NCBI GenBank assembly: GCA_963755635.1
Contig: CAVWKS010000019.1
Span: 272,733 to 336,732, forward strand
From: AC-32 sp963755635
GTDB taxonomy: Bacteria; Actinomycetota; Thermoleophilia; Gaiellales; Gaiellaceae
Reading direction: 5' to 3'
Length of the DNA: 64,000 bases
The translations under genes and the position numbers were made by a program. Below are positions 58,729-64,000 of the stretch, piece after piece. The number at the start of each line of letters is the position of its first letter. Within the stretch, counting starts at the first letter, position 1. Under the pieces are notes generated by a model. The model was not told the DNA's origin and ran no database searches. It was given only the letters and a program-made list of their open reading frames with translations.

Positions 58729-59756
58729 CGCCGGAGCCCGCCGTGCCGCGGCAGCGGCGCAGCTGGCTCTCCCCGGGACGCCTGGCCGGCGCGGGCGCGC
58801 TGATCCTCGCGCTCGTCTTCATCGTGTCGTGGATCGCGCCGGCCGACGGCTACGAGCTCCAGCTCGTCGATCCGGCGCATCCGGTCGCGCCACTCGTCCG
58901 CATCGCCGGGCATCCCACGAAGAACGACGGAACGATCTACTTCGTCGACGTCCGCGAGCGGGGCGCCCGTCTGATCGAGCGGTTCGTTCCGTGGGTTCGC
59001 GCAGACGGCTCGTCGCTCGTCCGCTCGCCCCCCATCAGCTCCGCGCTCAATCAGCGGCTGGGCCAGGTCGAGATGAGCGATTCCCAGAAGGTCGCGCCCT
59101 ACGTCGCGCTCAAGCTGCTCGGCTACAAGACGACCGCGCGGAGCGGCGGCGTCACGGTGCTGGCACTCGAGCCGAAGGCCCCGGCGGCGAAGGTGCTCAA
59201 GCCGAACGACGTGATCGTCGCCGTCGACGGCAAGCAGGTGAGGACGGTCGCCGAGCTGCGGGCGAAGCTCGCGCACAAGCACCCCGGCGACCAGGTCGCG
59301 GTGCGCTACCGGCGCGGGAAGGAGACACGGGAGGCGCAGCTGCGCACGGTCGCGGACCCGACCAACGCGAAGCACGCGCTGATCGGCGTGACCGCGTCGG
59401 ACAACCTCCAGGTCAAGCTCCCGGTGGACGTGACGATCGACGCGGGCGGCATCGGCGGCCCGTCCGCCGGCCTGGCCTTCGCGCTCGACATCCTGCAGGA
59501 GCTCGGCCGCAACGTGACCCACGGACGGAGGATCGCGGCGACCGGTGAGCTCGCTCTCGACGGCAGCGTCCTCCCGATCGGCGGCGTGAAGCAAAAGACG
59601 CTCGGCGTTCGCCGGGCGGGTGTGGACGTCTTCCTTGTGCCTGCCGGGGAGAACGCCCGCGAGGCCAGGAAGTACGCGGACGGCATCAGGATCATCCCTG
59701 TGGAAAACGTTCGACAGGCGTTGCGGGCGCTGGCAACGCTCGGCCCGAAAGGCTGA
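58725..59756 (+). CDS. Membrane-anchored PDZ/Lon-type serine protease (YlbL-like)
   Basis: 343 residues. TTG 58725 overlaps the SDR stop. One N-terminal helix (about 21-40), a PDZ domain (about 145-215; KVLKPNDVIVAVDGKQV) and an S16 Lon protease domain with catalytic Ser in GGIGGPSAGLAFAL (about 242) and Lys in GGVKQKTLGVRR (about 290). Such proteins cleave peptides or membrane substrates outside the membrane; YlbL/SepM act in signalling and stress. Confidence 0.9.
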   Translation: MTPEPAVPRQRRSWLSPGRLAGAGALILALVFIVSWIAPADGYELQLVDPAHPVAPLVRIAGHPTKNDGTIYFVDVRERGARLIERFVPWVRADGSSLVRSPPISSALNQRLGQVEMSDSQKVAPYVALKLLGYKTTARSGGVTVLALEPKAPAAKVLKPNDVIVAVDGKQVRTVAELRAKLAHKHPGDQVAVRYRRGKETREAQLRTVADPTNAKHALIGVTASDNLQVKLPVDVTIDAGGIGGPSAGLAFALDILQELGRNVTHGRRIAATGELALDGSVLPIGGVKQKTLGVRRAGVDVFLVPAGENAREARKYADGIRIIPVENVRQALRALATLGPKG

Positions 59757-59822
59757 AGATCACCCACCTTTCGGTAATTTCGAAACCGCCGGAAATTGCA
59801 ATGTTTTCTCCACAGGCAAGCC

Positions 59823-59850
59823 TTGAAAGGCCGCCGCGGCCCCCTATAGT
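59823..59850 (+). promoter_or_regulatory. Sigma-70-type promoter before the Cys-rich small protein
   Basis: TTGAAA, a 16-base spacer and TATAGT. The region 59757-59850 is noticeably AT-richer than its surroundings. Transcription would begin near 59857. Confidence 0.65.
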
Positions 59851-59893
59851 CCTGCCTTGTCCAGGCGGCGGCTTTGAGGGAGTGGGCAGGACA

Positions 59894-60073
59894 TTGAGCA
59901 AGCAAACCAAACCAACCTGCGCGGATTGCTATTTCCATCGGGCCGGTCTTTGCGCCCTCACGCTCGAGGCGCCGTGCCCGACGTTCCGGCTTCATAGCCG
60001 CGGCTCGCTCGTTCCCCCACGGCAGCCTCGGCTCGTCCCGCGACCGCTGAGCGGCCAGCCACACGCCGCTTAA
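59894..60073 (+). CDS. Cys-rich small protein
   Basis: 59 residues from TTG 59894, with GGGAGTGGGCAGGACA just upstream. CADCYFHRAGLCALTLEAPC (about 9-28) gives four cysteines spaced like a metal site; the C-terminus is Arg/Pro-rich. I know no defined family. Good promoter, ribosome site and conserved-looking Cys pattern support reality. It ends 8 bases before lapA. Confidence 0.6.
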   Translation: MSKQTKPTCADCYFHRAGLCALTLEAPCPTFRLHSRGSLVPPRQPRLVPRPLSGQPHAA

Positions 60074-60081
60074 ACTGAGGC

Positions 60082-60387
60082 ATGCGCCTCCTGCGCCGTC
60101 GCTCCAACGAGGAGGCTCCGCCCGCAGGAATCGAAGAGGCTGGAGCCGAGGACGAGGGACTCCGAGAGTGGCAGCCGCGTCTCTACCTGAAGCTGCTGCT
60201 CCTGCTCGTGACGATCGCCTATGTGATCGGGTTCGCGATCGAGAACCGCAAGAACGTGCACGTGCACTTCGTGCTCGGCACGGCGCGGGTCTCCCTGATC
60301 TGGCTGATCCTGTTCAGCCTCGCGCTCGGGCTGCTCGCCGGGGTGCTGCTCTCGCAGCTATACCGGCGCAGGCGCCGACGTCACTAG
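60082..60387 (+). CDS. LapA/DUF1049-domain membrane protein
   Basis: 101 residues from ATG 60082. An acidic N-terminus, then two helices (LYLKLLLLLVTIAYVIGFAI and LIWLILFSLALGLLAGVLL) around ENRKNVHVHFVLGTARV, the LapA (DUF1049) layout, and a basic C-terminus. TAAACT lies five bases before the ATG (leaderless). Overlaps the convergent aminotransferase by 30 bases. Confidence 0.82.
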   Translation: MRLLRRRSNEEAPPAGIEEAGAEDEGLREWQPRLYLKLLLLLVTIAYVIGFAIENRKNVHVHFVLGTARVSLIWLILFSLALGLLAGVLLSQLYRRRRRRH

Positions 60388-61425
60388 ACGCGCAAGCCGG
60401 CTGACGCCCTCGTCGATCTCGGCCGGCGAGACGAAGCTGAACGCGAGCCGGGCGGTGTTCGGCGCCCCGCCGAAGTCGGCGCCCGGGACGAACGTGACGC
60501 CGGCCTCGGCCGCGCGGCCGAGCAACTCGGAGGCGTCGAGCTCCTCGGGAAGCTCGAGCCAGAGAAAGTAGCCGCCCTCGGGCCGGTTCCAGCGCGCGTG
60601 TCCGCCGAGCTCGCGCTCGAGCGCCTCGAGCATCGCGTCGCGCCGCGCCCGCAGCAGGCCGCAGACGCGCTCGAGGCTCGACTCCAACAGGCCGCGACGG
60701 AAAAACTCGTGAACCGTCGCCTGGGCGAGCAGCGCGGGCGTGATGTACGTCGAGGCGACGAGGGCTTCGAGCTCGGCGGCGACGGCGTCGGGCACGATCG
60801 CGTAGCCGACGCGCAGCCCCGGCGCGACCGTCTTCGAGAACGACGAGCTGTACATAACCTGCTCGCCGCCCTCGAGCTCGAACAGGCTCGGGAGCGGCTC
60901 GCCCTCGAAGCGGACGAGGCCGTAGGGATCGTCCTCCAGCACCGGCAGCGAGCGCTCGCGGGCGAGCTCCGCGACGCGGCGGCGCCGCTCCTCGGACAGC
61001 GTCACGCCCGTCGGGTTCTGGAAGGTCGGGATCGTGTAGAGCAAGGCAGCCGGCCCCGATCGCGCGAGCTCGTCCACGTCGAGCCCGTCCGCGTCGACCG
61101 GTACCTCGACCAGCTCGCGCCCCTCCGCGAGGAGGATCTTCCGCGGCCGGTCGTAGGTCGGCCGCTCGACGATCACCGGCCCGGCCGACAGCGCCGAGAG
61201 CACGAAGTGGAAGACCTGAAGCGAGCCGTTCGTCACGACCACACGTCCCGGCTCGACCCCGTGCCACTCCGCGATCCATTCCCGCAGCGGCGCATACCCG
61301 AGGGTGCTCCCGTAGGAGAGGATCGTCGCCCCGTCCCGCCGCAGCGCCGCCTGAGCGCAGTCGGCGAGCTCCTCGACCGGCAAGCATTCCGGCGCAGGAA
61401 TCCCGCGAGCGAGCGAGATCGTCAC
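60358..61425 (-). CDS. PLP-dependent aminotransferase (class I/II, 2-aminoadipate-type)
   Basis: 355 residues from GTG 61425. Fold-type I: YGSTLGYAPLREWIAEW (about 37-53), TIPTFQNPTGVTLSEERR, DDPYGLVRFEG and PLP lysine in SSFSKTVAPGLRVGY (about 198). Resembles LysN/AruH-type and MocR-fused aminotransferases without the DNA-binding domain. TAGACT (61433-61438) lies seven bases upstream (leaderless). Confidence 0.88.
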   Translation of the reverse strand: MTISLARGIPAPECLPVEELADCAQAALRRDGATILSYGSTLGYAPLREWIAEWHGVEPGRVVVTNGSLQVFHFVLSALSAGPVIVERPTYDRPRKILLAEGRELVEVPVDADGLDVDELARSGPAALLYTIPTFQNPTGVTLSEERRRRVAELARERSLPVLEDDPYGLVRFEGEPLPSLFELEGGEQVMYSSSFSKTVAPGLRVGYAIVPDAVAAELEALVASTYITPALLAQATVHEFFRRGLLESSLERVCGLLRARRDAMLEALERELGGHARWNRPEGGYFLWLELPEELDASELLGRAAEAGVTFVPGADFGGAPNTARLAFSFVSPAEIDEGVSRLARLVTSAPAPV

Positions 61426-61435
61426 GCGTTCGAGT

Positions 61436-62350
61436 CTACGGGCCGCGCCAGATGCCCGTGATCGGCCGCGCGGCCGCCGAGTGGCCGATCGCGGGCAGAC
61501 CGAATGCGTCCTCGATCGTGCGCAGCAGGCTGTAGTGGTCGAGCGGCGCTACGGAAACGCTGTGCGGCCGCACGAGCGGGCCGGCGACGATCGCCGCCAC
61601 CCGGCCGCCGCCGCCGCCGGTGTCGTGCCTGGGCCCCTCGTCGAAGACGATGAAGACGGCCGTCCGCCGCAGGGCGCCCGGCTCGAGCAGGGGGCGCAGG
61701 AAGCGGCGCAGCCAGCGGTCGCCCGTTGCCACCGAGCAGCTGTGCATGTCGTGGCAGAGGTCCGGGATCACCAGCGAGAAACTCGGCAGCCGGCGCGCGC
61801 GGAGATCGCGGAAGAAGACCGAGAGCGGCACGGTCACCCGTCGCGCGGCCCGTCCCCCGAAGTACAGGAACGGCAGGCGGGCCTTCTCCGGCCCCGTGAT
61901 GCGGGCACCCTGGCTACGGTAGAGCGGCAGGTGCTCCACGTACATCTTCCAGGTGCGCGAGTGAGCGGCCAGCGTGCCGGCGAGGGTTGGGCCGCGGAAC
62001 ACGCACCGCGTGCAGTCGTGATGAACGCCCTGCGTGGAGCCGGAGACGAGTGCGAGGTAGTTCGGAAGGCTTGGATGCGCGACTGCGTCGTAGCGCGTCA
62101 ACCTCGCGTACCGGTGGGCGAGCCAACGGAAGGGTGAGCCCGTCTGGCCGAGGATGCGGCTCGCGGAATGATTCTCGAAGACGACCACGACCGCGTGTCC
62201 GAACCGTGGGACGACCCGTGCGAGGCTCACGGTCGCACGCCCGACCGCGGCGACGCGGTCGCGGTCGAGCGGGGCGACTGCGGCAAATGCAAGCCAGGTC
62301 ACGGCAAGCGCAGAGGCGAGAAGAAGGCGCCACGCGACGCTCGTGCTCAT
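61436..62350 (-). CDS. Secreted phosphoesterase (acid phosphatase / phospholipase C superfamily)
   Basis: 304 residues from ATG 62350. Signal segment (about 10-30); then VVVVFENHSASRI (metal Glu/Asn), HPSLPNYLALVSGS with the nucleophile Ser/Thr region, and DEGPRHDTGGGG near the C-terminus, typical of PF04185. Hydrolyses phosphoesters or phospholipids outside the cell. The six cysteines suggest disulphides. Confidence 0.87.
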   Translation of the reverse strand: MSTSVAWRLLLASALAVTWLAFAAVAPLDRDRVAAVGRATVSLARVVPRFGHAVVVVFENHSASRILGQTGSPFRWLAHRYARLTRYDAVAHPSLPNYLALVSGSTQGVHHDCTRCVFRGPTLAGTLAAHSRTWKMYVEHLPLYRSQGARITGPEKARLPFLYFGGRAARRVTVPLSVFFRDLRARRLPSFSLVIPDLCHDMHSCSVATGDRWLRRFLRPLLEPGALRRTAVFIVFDEGPRHDTGGGGGRVAAIVAGPLVRPHSVSVAPLDHYSLLRTIEDAFGLPAIGHSAAARPITGIWRGP

Positions 62351-62395
62351 GTCCAAATGGTGCCTGCGCACATGCAGGCTGCAGCGACCGAACCG

Positions 62396-63274
62396 TCAGG
62401 CTCTCGCGCCTGCGACCTCGATCGCCAGCTCGGCGACCTCGGTCGGCGTGGTGCCGACGCGGACGCCGCGGGCTTCGAGCGCTTCCTTCTTTGCCTGCGC
62501 GGTGCCGGAGGAGCCGGAGATGATCGCGCCGGCGTGGCCCATCGTCTTGCCGGGCGGAGCCGTGAAGCCGGCGATGTACGCGATCACCGGCTTGGTCACG
62601 TCGGTCTCGATGAACGCGGCTGCCTTCTCCTCCTCGTCGCCGCCGATCTCGCCGACGAGCACGATCAGTTCCGTCTCGTCGTCGGCTTCGAAGCGCTGCA
62701 GGATGTCGATGAAGCTCGAGCCGACGACCGGGTCGCCGCCGATACCGACGATCGTCGAGTTGCCGAGGCCGCGCTGCGTCAGCTCGTGTCCGATCTGGTA
62801 CGTCAGCGTGCCCGAGCGCGAGACGACGCCGACGGCGCCCTCGCGGAAGATCTCGGCCGGGATGATCCCGACGTTCGCCTTCCCCGGCGAGAGCGCGCCC
62901 GGGCAGTTCGGGCCGAGCATCGTGATCCCGCGGGGGCGGATGTAGTTGTAGACACGCAGCATCTCGTGCGCCGCCAGCCCTTCGGCGATGCAGATCACGG
63001 TGCCGATGCCCGCGTCGACCGCCTCGTAGATCGCGTCCGCGGCGAAGCGGGCCGGGACGAAGACCATCGTCGTGTTCGCGCCGGCCTCCTCGACCGCTTC
63101 GGCGACGGTGTCGTAGACCGGAACGCCCTCGACGTCCTGGCCGCCCTTGCCCGGCGTGACACCGGCGACGACCTGGGTGCCGTAGCCGCGGTTGCGCAGG
63201 CCGTGGAATCGGCCCTCGCGGCCGGTTAGGCCCTGGACGACGAGCTTCGTGTCGCGGTCGACGACGATCGCCAT
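62396..63274 (-). CDS. sucD: Succinyl-CoA ligase alpha subunit
   Basis: 292 residues from ATG 63274, sharing one base with the stop of the methyltransferase gene (TAATG). VVQGLTGREGRFH, GVTPGKGG (CoA-binding), IAEGLAAHEM and phospho-His in KTMGHAGAIISGSSGTA (about 246). Substrate-level phosphorylation in the TCA cycle; partner SucC is the partial gene at the right edge. Confidence 0.95.
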   Translation of the reverse strand: MAIVVDRDTKLVVQGLTGREGRFHGLRNRGYGTQVVAGVTPGKGGQDVEGVPVYDTVAEAVEEAGANTTMVFVPARFAADAIYEAVDAGIGTVICIAEGLAAHEMLRVYNYIRPRGITMLGPNCPGALSPGKANVGIIPAEIFREGAVGVVSRSGTLTYQIGHELTQRGLGNSTIVGIGGDPVVGSSFIDILQRFEADDETELIVLVGEIGGDEEEKAAAFIETDVTKPVIAYIAGFTAPPGKTMGHAGAIISGSSGTAQAKKEALEARGVRVGTTPTEVAELAIEVAGARA

Positions 63275-63927
63275 TACGACTGCGACTTCCTCGCCCGGAT
63301 GACGAGCTTCGTGTCCGTCCAGCCCGCACCGTCCTCGGTCATGCGGTCGGCCAGCAGCTCGCGCACCCGGTCCGCCTCCTCGCCCTCGCAGCCTGTCCGC
63401 GCGAGCCACTCTTCGAGCGGGTGCGTCTTCTCGAAGCACTCCACCTGCTCGACCTCGAGCCCGGCCTCGGTGAGGAACGTCCGCCACTCGTCCTCGGTGT
63501 AGTTGCGGACGTGCGTCGGGTCGCGGAGCTTCTCAGCCTCCTCGTGCCGCTCGCTCGAGTAGAGCGTGTCCTCGATCACCACCAGCCGGTTGCTCACGCG
63601 CTCCATCTCTGCGACCGCGGCGCGGACATCTTCGAAATGGTGCGGGGCGATCCGCGAGACGACGACGTCGAACGAGCCGTCCTCGAACGGAATGTGCTCG
63701 GCGGAGGCGATCACGTCCGCCTGCATGCCGGGCGACGGATCGAGCGTCACGACCTGACAGCCCGCCTCGCGGAGACGCCTCGCGACGTGCCCACCACCCG
63801 TCGCGACGTCGAGCGCCTTCACGCCCTCGCCCGGCTCGCACCACTGGACGACGAGGTCGAGGTCCGGCCCTTCGCGGTGCGTCGCGCTCTCGCGGTAGGC
63901 CTCGGCGCGGTCGGACCAGGTCGTCAC
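63274..63927 (-). CDS. SAM-dependent methyltransferase between sucC and sucD
   Basis: 217 residues from GTG 63927. Class I Rossmann: ALDVATGGGHVARRL (motif I, about 38-52), VVTLDPSPGMQ, IPFEDGSFDVVVSRIAPHHF and RLVVIEDTLY. UbiE/MenG-like small-molecule methyltransferase by look; substrate unknown. Both ends overlap its neighbours (GTGA with sucC, TAATG with sucD), so it is co-translated with succinyl-CoA ligase. Confidence 0.85.
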   Translation of the reverse strand: MTTWSDRAEAYRESATHREGPDLDLVVQWCEPGEGVKALDVATGGGHVARRLREAGCQVVTLDPSPGMQADVIASAEHIPFEDGSFDVVVSRIAPHHFEDVRAAVAEMERVSNRLVVIEDTLYSSERHEEAEKLRDPTHVRNYTEDEWRTFLTEAGLEVEQVECFEKTHPLEEWLARTGCEGEEADRVRELLADRMTEDGAGWTDTKLVIRARKSQS

Positions 63928-64000
63928 GCGGCCAGCTCCACCGCTCTACGGGCCGCGTCCAGCATCGTCGGCTCGACCACCAGGTTCGGCGGGGCGGCCT
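63924..64000 (-). CDS. sucC: Succinyl-CoA ligase beta subunit, C-terminal 24 residues only
   Basis: Partial at the right edge. The visible end, PNLVVEPTMLDAARRAVELA and a stop, fits the C-terminus of SucC (typical ...P..V..TM..AA..AVELA). Its stop overlaps the methyltransferase GTG. Identification rests on 24 residues and on sucD downstream. Confidence 0.6.
   Translation of the reverse strand, partial: AAPPNLVVEPTMLDAARRAVELAA

Overview
This 64 kb window is high-GC DNA from an actinobacterium. The most likely source is a soil or sediment member of the Thermoleophilia (Gaiellales or Solirubrobacterales). That assignment is inference, resting on GTG/TTG start codons, many start codons that sit 5-8 bases after a TAnnnT -10 box (leaderless mRNAs), DUF2180 and Cys-rich mini-proteins, an actinobacterial split DNA ligase/polymerase pair and the overall gene set. 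It looks like a chromosome segment: housekeeping genes dominate, and no phage, insertion sequence or CRISPR array is visible. Several isolated one-base frameshifts (two in 1-1258, one near 8595, two in 28131-28606) suggest either real gene decay or base-level assembly errors.

1-11.8 kb, minus strand: a cluster of four secreted proteins. The three complete genes carry a C-terminal PASTA domain; the fourth runs off the left edge. Two intact genes and one frameshifted gene carry uninterrupted polyproline tracts (67, 48+83 and 16+17+52 residues) that link a subtilase, jelly-roll-like and nidogen-like modules, a ThuA-like domain and a Kelch propeller to nearly identical PASTA tails. Each complete gene ends at a strong hairpin. 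This modular surface-protein system is the most unusual part of the window.

11.8-29.9 kb: FabF, a divergent ligase / LigD-type polymerase pair, tRNA-Ser(GCU) and tRNA-Ser(CGA), a DUF202 membrane protein, a decayed UspA-like relic, an orphan SLATT protein, and an arsenic island (DUF2180-arsR-acr3-aquaporin and arsR-arsM). These are followed by a BNR-propeller/ThiS pair, tRNA-Ser(GGA), a lytic transglycosylase, cysteine synthase, multicopper oxidase, cupin, AhpD-like protein, a broken DUF2127 gene, a HlyIII protein and a MazEF-type pair.

30-41.8 kb: an alpha-dioxygenase-like haem peroxidase coupled to a metallo-beta-lactamase-fold protein, tRNA-Val(CAC), a CBS-pair protein, the SRP RNA followed by dnaX-ybaB-cNMP protein-CaCA exchanger-recR, then lysC-asd, an orphan MshEN protein, a GNAT-like protein and a metallophosphoesterase.

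41.8-64 kb is rich in central metabolism. It holds an unusual sdhA-lipoprotein-sdhB-sdhE(HdrB-like) operon, PEP carboxykinase, two citrate synthases, an NAD-type isocitrate dehydrogenase divergent from them, malate dehydrogenase, and sucC-methyltransferase-sucD. Between these lie an MprF/DUF2156 protein, a second orphan MshEN protein, two XerC/D-type recombinases, an SDR, a YlbL-like PDZ-Lon protease, LapA, an aminotransferase and a phosphoesterase. Together they supply most of the TCA cycle plus the gluconeogenic exit.
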